A stretch of 52,840 nucleotides of DNA from Ramlibacter humi. Lineage in GTDB: Bacteria > Pseudomonadota > Gammaproteobacteria > Burkholderiales > Burkholderiaceae_C. A program made the position numbers and the translations under genes. The DNA lies in the NCBI RefSeq assembly GCF_004681975.1, contig NZ_SMLK01000012.1:1-52840 (forward strand), in the 5' to 3' direction. The notes below the pieces were generated by a model that was not told the origin of the DNA, did no database searches, and worked only from the letters and a program-made list of their open reading frames with translations. This document shows, piece by piece, positions 7,389-13,764 of this stretch; position 1 is the stretch's first letter; every line of letters begins with the position of its first letter.

Positions 7389-8158
7389 AAGCCGAACAGG
7401 TTGCCCTGGCTGGCTTCGCGGCCTTCGGCCCAGCCCAGGAGCAGCGCGCCGTAGGGCGAGCGGAAGTGCACGCGCGCGCCGGGTTCGCACACGATGAAGC
7501 AGTCGCCGTGCGCTTCTTCGCCGTTGACCGACAACAGGCCGCCGCGCACCCAGAACTCGGTGACGTCGCCGGCCTGGAAGTGGAAGTCCACGCCGGGTTT
7601 CATCGTCAGCTGGACCATGCGCCGGTCGGTGCCCGTGCCGGCGTAGTCGAAGATCAGCTGGCGCCGCACGCCGCGCACCAGCGTGTCTTCGTGCCGCATC
7701 TGGTCCACCGGCACGTTGACCTCGGGCGGCACGTCCGGCTTTTCGTTGAGCACGGATGCGTGGTGTGAACCGGCATGCACGCCGCTGAACTCGCTTTCGT
7801 GCGGGTAGGTGACGGGCGCTTCCAGGCGCGACACCAGCACCGTGTGCCGGTACGCGATGGCGTCGTGCGTCGAACCCTTGAGGTTGATGCCCGTCTCGTG
7901 GATGGCGATGGCGCCGTGGTAGTCGGTCAGTCCGCCGTCGATGACGAAGCTGGTGGCCACGCCCTGGTGCTGGTGCAGGCCGCTGCGCGTGCCGGCTTCG
8001 AACCGCACCTGGCCCAGGAACAGGCCGCGCGCGTTGTCGTGCCGCACGGGCTTGAGCCACAGGCCGCGGTCGTCCGTGGGTTGCCAGGCGCACTGCGCCA
8101 TGTCGAACACCAGCACGCGGGCTTCGGAAGCGGCGGGTGGGGTGTAGAGGGCTTGCAT
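7385..8158 (-). CDS. bicupin-domain protein
   Basis: This 257-aa soluble protein has two cupin (double-stranded beta-helix) modules. The N-terminal module has the metal motif GLHQHQGVATSFVIDGGLTDY (about 61-80). The C-terminal module has KPGVDFHFQAGDVTEFWVRGG followed by GDCFIVCEPGARVHF. It resembles ChrR-like or dihydroxyacetophenone-dioxygenase-like cupins; no substrate can be assigned. The gene converges on marR. Its promoter carries a 7-bp-arm palindrome overlapping the likely transcription start, so it is probably repressor-controlled, possibly together with the TRAP/E1 operon. Confidence 0.75.
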   Translation of the reverse strand: MQALYTPPAASEARVLVFDMAQCAWQPTDDRGLWLKPVRHDNARGLFLGQVRFEAGTRSGLHQHQGVATSFVIDGGLTDYHGAIAIHETGINLKGSTHDAIAYRHTVLVSRLEAPVTYPHESEFSGVHAGSHHASVLNEKPDVPPEVNVPVDQMRHEDTLVRGVRRQLIFDYAGTGTDRRMVQLTMKPGVDFHFQAGDVTEFWVRGGLLSVNGEEAHGDCFIVCEPGARVHFRSPYGALLLGWAEGREASQGNLFGF

Positions 8159-8174
8159 GCAGGGCCTCCCCGAT

Positions 8175-8192
8175 TGGTAACGCTGGTTACCA
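8175..8192. promoter_or_regulatory. 18-bp operator palindrome upstream of the cupin gene
   Basis: TGGTAAC-GCTG-GTTACCA has perfect 7-bp arms. On the minus strand it directly follows a TAGGCT hexamer (8197-8192), so it covers the expected transcription start, a repressor position. The size fits a homodimeric regulator such as MarR or GntR. Confidence 0.65.
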
Positions 8193-8220
8193 GCCTAACA
8201 GCGGCCTCCTGGCTGAACAA
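8192..8220 (-). promoter_or_regulatory. candidate sigma70 promoter of the cupin gene
   Basis: On the minus strand, TTGTTC (8220-8215) and TAGGCT (8197-8192) are separated by 17 bp. The operator palindrome begins at the last base of the -10, and the start codon at 8158 is about 30 nt further on, after GGGGAGG. Confidence 0.5.
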
Positions 8221-8326
8221 CGCGGGTTCCACCCGATGGCCGCGGTCCTGTTGGGCGTCGTCCTACAAGGACAGGAGCCATGGCGCGGCACAGTGGCGTC
8301 GGCACCACGTACCGAAGGAGAACACG

Positions 8327-8662
8327 ATGAACCACAACCCGACGAAAGCCCTCCTCACCGCCGGCATGCTGGCCCTCGCCCTGGCAGGCTGCGCCAGCGG
8401 CCTGGGATCCGGCGACACCACGACCGGCACGCGTACCGCCGGCCAGGCCATCGACGACGTGACCATCGGCACCAAGCTGAAGGCCGCCATCGTGGCCGAC
8501 AAGGAGCTGAGCGCGCTGAAGATCAACGTGGACACCACCCAGGGCAACGTGCGCCTGAAGGGCGAAGTGAAGAACCTGGCCCAGTGGCGCCGCGCGGCGG
8601 AGCTGGCGCGCAACATCGAAGGCGTGAAGTCGGTCGACAACCAGCTGGTGATCACGGGCTGA
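8327..8662 (+). CDS. BON-domain lipoprotein
   Basis: This 111-aa protein has a lipoprotein signal peptide ending at C22 (lipobox LAGC) and one BON domain covering most of the mature part (DDVTIGTKLKAAIVADKELS, then GNVRLKGEVKNLAQWRRAAELARNIEGVKSVDNQLVI). BON proteins of the OsmY/DolP class sit at the outer membrane or in the periplasm and bind phospholipid. The start at 8327 has GAAGGAG 7 nt upstream. It is monocistronic, with a hairpin-forming region downstream. Confidence 0.9.
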   Translation: MNHNPTKALLTAGMLALALAGCASGLGSGDTTTGTRTAGQAIDDVTIGTKLKAAIVADKELSALKINVDTTQGNVRLKGEVKNLAQWRRAAELARNIEGVKSVDNQLVITG

Positions 8663-8688
8663 TCGCCAATGACGCGCGCTGCGCGCGC

Positions 8689-8762
8689 ATGACATCGCCT
8701 GCGGCTCGATGACGAATGACCTCATTGCCATTTGTCATTGAGCTGCGCAGCAGCGAAGTCAT
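8689..8762. terminator. imperfect inverted repeat between convergent genes
   Basis: The arms 8689-8713 and 8734-8762 are complementary with small bulges: ATGACATCGCCTGCG against the complement of CGCAGCAGCGAAGTCAT. The position between the BON lipoprotein and the convergent cdsA-like gene suggests a two-way terminator. There is no clear T-run, so it may instead be a dispersed intergenic repeat. Confidence 0.4.
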
Positions 8763-8773
8763 CTCGTCATCGC

Positions 8774-9772
8774 TTAAACCCCGAAGTACCACCGCACCGA
8801 GTGGAAGAAGATCGGCGCGCCGAAGCAGAGCGCGTCCACCCGGTCGAGCAGGCCGTTGGCGCCGGTGACCGAAGCGCGGTGTCCCCACGCGGGCACGCCG
8901 CGATCGCGCTTGAGCGCCTTCATCACCAGGTGGCCCAGTGAACCCGCGGCGCAGGCGATGAACGCCATGGCCAGCGCCTGTCCGGCCTTGAACGGCGTGA
9001 TGAACGACAGCAGCCCGCCCAGCAGGCTGCCCACCACCATGCCCAGCGCCCAGGTGGACCAGCTGAAGCTCTTGCTCACCTCGGGCAGGCTGGGCGGCTT
9101 GCGCAGCCGCCGCGTCAGCAGGTGCTGCACCAGCATGCAGGTCTGCACCACGAACACCAGGAAGAAGACCAGGAACGCGCCCTTGCCCACGTAGCCGGGC
9201 TGGCGGAAGTCCAGCAGCAGCAGCGCCGGCACGTGGCTCATGCCGTAGACGCACACCATGATGCCCCACTGCAGCTTGGCGTTGCGCTCCAGGAAGCCCT
9301 TGGTGTCGCCGCCCAGCGCGCTGGCCAGCGGAATGGCCAGGAACACGTACACCGGGATGAACACGGTGAACAGGTCGAAGTGCCGGGTGGCCGCCAGCCA
9401 GAACTGCACGGGCAGCACGACGAAGAACGCCAGCACCAGGCTGCGGTGGTCGGCGCGGCGCGTGGGCGACAGCGTGATGAACTCGCGCAGCGCGAAGAAG
9501 GCGATCAGCGCGAACAGCACCGTCGCCATCGTGTTGCCCATCGCCCAGCCGATCCAGAACACGATGACCATGAACCACGACGTGGACAGCAGCTGGCGGA
9601 AGTCCTTCAGCTCGGCCTGGCGCGCCTCGTCTTCGGCGTCGTGCGTGCCGCGGAAGGTGAGCAGGAAGGCGGCCACGCTCACCAGCACCAGGATGCCGAA
9701 CACCGCGATGAACAGCAGGCCCACCTGTTCGGTGGCGGACAGGCCGCGCAGGAACTCGTTCAGCGATCTCAT
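8774..9772 (-). CDS. cdsA: phosphatidate cytidylyltransferase (CdsA family)
   Basis: This 332-aa membrane protein makes CDP-diacylglycerol from phosphatidate and CTP. Eight or so hydrophobic segments are present. The C-terminus contains the family signature in variant form: MKALKRDRGVPAWGHRASV followed by TGANGLLDRVDALCFGAP. The usual GHGGILDRID core is here TGANGLLDRVD, with the Asp pair kept. The start ATG overlaps the stop of the plsC-like gene (ATGA), so two phospholipid steps are coupled. The sequence is closer to the family of CdsA paralogues paired with acyltransferases than to the frr-dxr-linked housekeeping cdsA, so it may be a second copy. Confidence 0.85.
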   Translation of the reverse strand: MRSLNEFLRGLSATEQVGLLFIAVFGILVLVSVAAFLLTFRGTHDAEDEARQAELKDFRQLLSTSWFMVIVFWIGWAMGNTMATVLFALIAFFALREFITLSPTRRADHRSLVLAFFVVLPVQFWLAATRHFDLFTVFIPVYVFLAIPLASALGGDTKGFLERNAKLQWGIMVCVYGMSHVPALLLLDFRQPGYVGKGAFLVFFLVFVVQTCMLVQHLLTRRLRKPPSLPEVSKSFSWSTWALGMVVGSLLGGLLSFITPFKAGQALAMAFIACAAGSLGHLVMKALKRDRGVPAWGHRASVTGANGLLDRVDALCFGAPIFFHSVRWYFGV

Positions 9773-10380
9773 ACGTCGCGCAGCGCGATGACGGCCTGGC
9801 GGGCGCGGGCCAGGAAGTCGTGGCGGTCCTCGCCGGGCTGCAGCTCGACGGGCTTGCCGAAGGTGACCGAGCACAGGATGGGCACCGGTACCACCTCGCC
9901 CTTGGGCATGACGCGCTGCACGTTGGCGATCCACGCCGGCACCAGCACCACGCCCGGGAAGCGCAGCGCCAAGTTGTAGAGGCCGGCCTTGAAGGGCTGC
10001 GGCTCCTCGGCGAAGCCCCGCGTGCCTTCGGGGAAGATGATGATGGAGTCGCCGCTCTCGAGCGCCTGCACCAGCGGTTCCAGCGGGTCCTGCTCGGCGG
10101 TGTGCGCGCGGTCCACGTACACGGCGTTGAACACCTCGGTGGTGATCCAGCGCTTCAATTTCGACGCGGTCCAGTAGTCCTTCGCCGCGATGGGGCGCGT
10201 GATGCTGCGCAGCTCCTGCGGCAGCGCCGCCCAGATCATCACCAGGTCGGCGTGGCTCTGGTGGTTGGCGAAGTAGATGCGCTGTTCGGCCTTGGGCGGG
10301 CAGCCGTACCAGCGGGCCTGCGCGCCGGTCAGCAGCCGGACGAGGCCGAGGAGGAAGAGGCTCATCGCCTTGGCAAGCAT
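9769..10380 (-). CDS. 1-acyl-sn-glycerol-3-phosphate acyltransferase-like protein (PlsC/LPLAT family)
   Basis: This 203-aa protein has the LPLAT hallmarks: NHQSHAD (H40-X4-D45) and FPEGTR (116-121), the catalytic and glycerophosphate-binding motifs. The N-terminal helix MSLFLLGLVRLLTGA may anchor it to the membrane. Starts are possible at 10380 (ATG) and 10365 (ATG). The first sits 8 nt after a TATCAT hexamer, consistent with leaderless expression. Translational coupling to the cdsA-like gene supports a role in phospholipid synthesis. Confidence 0.88.
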   Translation of the reverse strand: MLAKAMSLFLLGLVRLLTGAQARWYGCPPKAEQRIYFANHQSHADLVMIWAALPQELRSITRPIAAKDYWTASKLKRWITTEVFNAVYVDRAHTAEQDPLEPLVQALESGDSIIIFPEGTRGFAEEPQPFKAGLYNLALRFPGVVLVPAWIANVQRVMPKGEVVPVPILCSVTFGKPVELQPGEDRHDFLARARQAVIALRDV

Positions 10381-10388
10381 GGGGCGCG

Positions 10389-10394
10389 ATGATA
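10389..10394 (-). promoter_or_regulatory. candidate -10 element of the plsC-like gene
   Basis: TATCAT on the minus strand ends 8 nt before the ATG at 10380, so the transcript would start at or within a few bases of the start codon. Confidence 0.45.
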
Positions 10395-10470
10395 CGGGCA
10401 CGGTCGGGCAGCGGCCCCCGCGATTGCACGGGTTGCGGCACGGTCCGACAGGGCGCCGCCGCCCGGCCGC

Positions 10471-10476
10471 TATGCT
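10471..10476 (+). promoter_or_regulatory. candidate -10 element of the CAP gene
   Basis: TATGCT lies 6 nt before the ATG at 10483, following the same short-leader pattern as the neighbouring genes. Confidence 0.4.
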
Positions 10477-10482
10477 GGACCG

Positions 10483-11304
10483 ATGCGCATGGCGTCCTGG
10501 GTTGGGGTGATGGCGGCAGCGGTCGTGGCCTGCGGCCCTGCCGCGGCGCAGGACGACGACCTGGTCGCGGCCGTCGCGCAAGCCCGGCGGCAGTGCGGCG
10601 CGGCCGGTCCGCTGCAGCCCAACGCGCAGCTGAACGACGCGGCGCGGCGGTTGTCGCAAGGCGCGCCGCTGCAGCAGGCGCTGCAGGCCGCGGGGTACCG
10701 CGCCAAGCGCAGCTACCAGTGGAATTTCGGCGGCTACCGGTCCGCGCAGGCGGTGGGCCGGGCGTTGGGCGCGCAATGCCGCGCCTTGGCGGAAGCGGAC
10801 CTGCGCGAAGTCGGCGTGATGCGCAGCGGCACTTCGTACTGGATCGTCGCGGCGGTGCCCTTCGATCCGCCGCCCACCGCGTCGGCGGGCAGCGTCGCGG
10901 AGCAAGTGCTGGCGCTGGTGAATCAGGCGAGGGCGCAGCCGCGGCGTTGCGGCAGCGAATCGTTCGGCGCGGCCGGGCCGCTGTCGCTGAACGCGCAGCT
11001 CACGCAGGCCGCGCAGGCCCATGCGGAGTCCATGGCCCGCTACAGCTACCTGGAGCACCAGGGCCGCGACGGCAGTTCGCCGGCCGGCCGCATCGGCCGC
11101 ACCGGCTACGCATGGCGCAGCATCGGCGAGAACATCGCTTCGGGGCAGACGACGCCGGAGCAGGTGGTGCGCGACTGGGTGCGCAGCCCCGAGCATTGCG
11201 CCAACATCATGGCGCCCGGGTTCAAGGAAATGGGCGTCGCTTATGCGGTCAACAAGACCAGCGAAGGCGGCATCTACTGGGCCCAGACCTTCGGCAAGCG
11301 CTAG
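10483..11304 (+). CDS. secreted CAP-domain (SCP/YkwD-like) protein with a second, degenerate CAP-like module
   Basis: This encodes 273 aa. A signal peptide (MRMASWVGVMAAAVVACGPAAAQ) is followed by two similar modules. The C-terminal one (about 137-273) is a full CAP domain: VLALVNQARAQPRRCG, LTQAAQAHAESMARYSYLEHQG (His of the cavity), GENIASG, WVRSPEHCANIMAPGFKEMGVAY. The N-terminal one (about 25-127) repeats the pattern (VAAVAQARRQCGAAGPLQPNAQLNDAARRLS, then LREVGVM and YWIVAAV) but lacks the cavity His/Glu. It was probably made by internal duplication and decay. The function of bacterial CAP proteins is poorly known. The stop overlaps the convergent mtgA stop region (CTAG at 11301). Confidence 0.88.
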   Translation: MRMASWVGVMAAAVVACGPAAAQDDDLVAAVAQARRQCGAAGPLQPNAQLNDAARRLSQGAPLQQALQAAGYRAKRSYQWNFGGYRSAQAVGRALGAQCRALAEADLREVGVMRSGTSYWIVAAVPFDPPPTASAGSVAEQVLALVNQARAQPRRCGSESFGAAGPLSLNAQLTQAAQAHAESMARYSYLEHQGRDGSSPAGRIGRTGYAWRSIGENIASGQTTPEQVVRDWVRSPEHCANIMAPGFKEMGVAYAVNKTSEGGIYWAQTFGKR

Positions 11305-12071
11305 GGAAGTTCGGCGCTGCGCATGCGCCCGACGATCAGCTGCGCACGGCTGGCCAGGTAACCCGACTGCGATCGCGTCTCGAAGTACTTGGGACGCGGC
11401 AGCATGACGGCCAGGCGCGCAGCTTCATATGCACTGAGTTGCGACGCCGGTTTGTGCCAGTAATGCTGTGCGGCCGCTTCGGCGCCGAAGACGCCGTCGC
11501 CCCACTCGACGCTGTTCAGGTAGATCTCCAGGATGCGGCGCTTGGACAGCGTCGCCTCCAGCGTCATCGTCAGCACGAACTCCTGCCCCTTGCGCAGCAG
11601 CGTGCGCTCGCCGGACAGCAGCAGGTTCTTGGCCAGCTGCTGCGTGATCGTGGAACCGCCGACCACCTTGGGCGCCGGCGCGGGGCGCAGCTGCGAGGTG
11701 GCACTGGGACGGTTGGCGCGGCGCGCGGCCTGCTCCTCGGCCTTGGCGTTCTTCTCCCAGGCTTTTTCCAGCGCTTCCCAGTCCACGCCTTCGTGGTTGA
11801 CGAAGCCGTCGTCCTCGGAAGCGATCACCGCGCGCTTCAGGTTGTCGGAGATGCGCTCGTATGGCACCCATTGCTGGCGCCAGCGCAGCTTGCCTGTCCT
11901 GAGCGGCGTCGAAGGGTCTTTTTCGGTGGCGATGCGCCACGCTTCGGAACGCTGGAACGTCGTGGACTGCGGATCGATGACTGCCGCCGCCGCGATGCGA
12001 AGAACGAAGAACAGCTCGAGCAGGATGCCGGCCACCACGACCAGCAGCGCCGCGCGCAGCAGGCCTTTCAT
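11301..12071 (-). CDS. mtgA: monofunctional biosynthetic peptidoglycan transglycosylase
   Basis: This 256-aa glycosyltransferase family 51 enzyme polymerises lipid II in the periplasm. An N-terminal membrane anchor (LLRAALLVVVAGILLELFFVL) is followed by the GT51 motifs: IASEDDGFVNHEGVDW (catalytic Glu in EDDGF), GGSTITQQLAKNL, RKGQEFVLTMTLEATLSKRRILEIYLN and GVFGAEAAAQHYW. The stretch DPSTPLRTG (about residues 52-60) is encoded by a dispersed repeat inserted in frame, and an extra alanine/arginine-rich segment lies between GVDW and GGST. Both are in variable parts, so activity is probably kept. Confidence 0.95.
   Translation of the reverse strand: MKGLLRAALLVVVAGILLELFFVLRIAAAAVIDPQSTTFQRSEAWRIATEKDPSTPLRTGKLRWRQQWVPYERISDNLKRAVIASEDDGFVNHEGVDWEALEKAWEKNAKAEEQAARRANRPSATSQLRPAPAPKVVGGSTITQQLAKNLLLSGERTLLRKGQEFVLTMTLEATLSKRRILEIYLNSVEWGDGVFGAEAAAQHYWHKPASQLSAYEAARLAVMLPRPKYFETRSQSGYLASRAQLIVGRMRSAELP
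11893..11917 (-). repeat. dispersed short repeat inside mtgA
   Basis: On the minus strand this reads ACCCTTCGACGCCGCTCAGG and on to ACAGG. The same ACCCTTCGAC-(N)-GCTCAGG core occurs at 17617-17635. Short elements of this shape are dispersed in many Burkholderiales genomes, as I recall; copy number in this genome is not visible here. Confidence 0.6.
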
Positions 12072-12073
12072 GC

Positions 12074-12913
12074 TCAGCCCGCGGCGACCAGCGCCCGCAA
12101 CTCTGCCAGCACGGGCGTGGCGTCGGGCCGCACGCCGCGCCAGACGTGGAAGGCTTCGGCGGCCTGTTCCACCAGCATGCCCAGGCCGTCGCGGCCGGTG
12201 CCGCCGTTCTCGCGCGCCCAGTCGAGGAAGGCCTGCGCGGCGGCGCCGTACATCATGTCGCAGGCCAGCGCGCCGGGCTTGAGCACCGAGCCCGCCACCG
12301 GCACGCCGCCGCCGGCGATGCTGCTGGCGGTGGCGTTCACCACGACGTCGAAGGCGCCGCGCACTTCAGCGAGGCCGCATGCCAGCAGCTCGGTACCGGT
12401 TTCGCGCGCGAGCGCCGCGTGCTTGTCGACCAGGACCTGGGCCTTGTCCAGCGTGCGGTTGGCAACCACCACGCGCGCGGGCCGCGCGTCGAGCAGCGGA
12501 CCCAGCACGCCGGAAGCGCCCCCGCCGGCGCCGACCAGCAGCAAGTGGCGGCCGGCAAGCTGGACGCCCGCCTGTACCTGGATGTCGCGCACCAGGCCGG
12601 CGCCATCGGTGTTGTCGCCGAACACCTGGGTGCCGTCGAAGCGCAGGGTGTTCACCGCGCCGGCCAGTTGCGCTCGCTCGCTCAGCTTGTCGGCGAACGT
12701 CGCCGCTTCGAACTTGAAAGGCAGAGTGACGTTGCAGCCGCGGCCGCCGCCATCGCGGAAAGCGCGCACCGTGGCCGCGAACCCGTCCAGCGGCGCGGGC
12801 AGCTTGCCGTATTCCACGGGCTGGCCCGTCATGCGCGCGAACCGCGCATGGATCCAGGGCGAGCGGCTGTGGTCGACCGGATTGCCGACCACGCAGTAGC
12901 GGTCGGGCGTCAT
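12074..12913 (-). CDS. aroE: shikimate dehydrogenase (NADP+)
   Basis: This 279-aa enzyme reduces 3-dehydroshikimate to shikimate, step four of the chorismate pathway. Visible motifs are NPVDHSRSPWIHARFA (substrate site), GCNVTLPFK with the catalytic Lys, GDNTDGAGL, the NADP-binding loop LLVGAGGGASGVLG followed by VANRT, and the C-terminal GLGMLVEQAAEAF. The start ATG overlaps the stop of the TonB-like gene (ATGA), placing aroE in the rnb-tonB-aroE operon, with mtgA 2 bp downstream. Confidence 0.97.
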   Translation of the reverse strand: MTPDRYCVVGNPVDHSRSPWIHARFARMTGQPVEYGKLPAPLDGFAATVRAFRDGGGRGCNVTLPFKFEAATFADKLSERAQLAGAVNTLRFDGTQVFGDNTDGAGLVRDIQVQAGVQLAGRHLLLVGAGGGASGVLGPLLDARPARVVVANRTLDKAQVLVDKHAALARETGTELLACGLAEVRGAFDVVVNATASSIAGGGVPVAGSVLKPGALACDMMYGAAAQAFLDWARENGGTGRDGLGMLVEQAAEAFHVWRGVRPDATPVLAELRALVAAG

Positions 12914-13764
12914 CGGGCGGTGAGCCTGGTTTCCAGCGTCTCGTCGCGCGTGAACTTGAAGCGCGAGACCACCACGATCTGGTCGGCGCGCTTGCGCATC
13001 GCGTCGCTGAAGCGGCCGAACGGGCCGGACGCCTTGGCGATGCTTTGCGCGCGGCGGTCCAGCGTGAGGTTGCCGGAGCTTTCGACGATCTCGGTGTCGA
13101 GCACGCGGCCGTCGTGGTTGACGGTGACGATCATGGTCAGCTCGCCGTACAGCTTGTGGCCGGCCTGCTCGGGGAAGTTGGTGGTGCCACGCTCCTCGAT
13201 GCGGCGGCGCAGCGTGTCGTAGTAGACGGCATACACCTCCTCGCGGGTGGCGGGGCTGATGTAGCGCTTCTTCGGCCGCGCGTTCTCTTCGTTGATGCGG
13301 CGCTCGATCTCGGCCAGCAGCTGCACCAACTGGCGGCGCTTTTCCTCGCGCGCCTGCGCCTCCGGCGTGTTGTTCGGCTGCTTCGGGTCGGGCGGCGGCA
13401 TGGCCGCCAGCGCGCTCCTGACCTGCGACAGCATGAGCATCTGCTGCTCCTGCATCGCGTCGATCTTGCGGTGCGCGTCCTCGGCCGCGTCGCCGATCTC
13501 GGTGAGCGCGGACGGCGGCAGGGGCGAGGTGGCGCGGCCCATGGCCGCTTCGCCGCCGCCGGCCAGCGAGGCCTGGGCGATGGCCTGGGCCTTCTCCGGC
13601 TTTTCCTGGCTGCGTGCGTTGACCAGCACCACTTCCAGCGGCGTGTCCTGGAACACGCGGTTGAAGCCTTCGGGGTCGACGAGACGGACCGTCAGCAGCG
13701 TGGCGTGGACCGCCACGGAGACGCCCAGCGCGATCTGCAGGGTGCTGAATTGCTTCAGGTTCAC
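12910..13764 (-). CDS. TonB-like energy transducer protein
   Basis: This 284-aa protein has a single N-terminal membrane helix (IALGVSVAVHATLLTVRLV), a long charged and coiled periplasmic stretch, and a C-terminal TonB-type domain (GHKLYGELTMIVTVNHDGRVLDTEIVESSG, about 203-232, then FSDAMRKRADQIVVVSRFKF). The His in the membrane helix (AVHATLL) resembles the conserved TonB SxxxH pattern. No exbB/exbD genes are adjacent. In this position, between rnb and aroE, it is a conserved Burkholderiales neighbour; its energised outer-membrane partner is unknown. Confidence 0.85.
   Translation of the reverse strand: MNLKQFSTLQIALGVSVAVHATLLTVRLVDPEGFNRVFQDTPLEVVLVNARSQEKPEKAQAIAQASLAGGGEAAMGRATSPLPPSALTEIGDAAEDAHRKIDAMQEQQMLMLSQVRSALAAMPPPDPKQPNNTPEAQAREEKRRQLVQLLAEIERRINEENARPKKRYISPATREEVYAVYYDTLRRRIEERGTTNFPEQAGHKLYGELTMIVTVNHDGRVLDTEIVESSGNLTLDRRAQSIAKASGPFGRFSDAMRKRADQIVVVSRFKFTRDETLETRLTAR

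Noticed and set aside
5868-8093. 741-codon minus-strand open frame
   Set aside because: It is antisense to dctP and marR and merely runs out of frame through the cupin gene; composition is that of a GC shadow.
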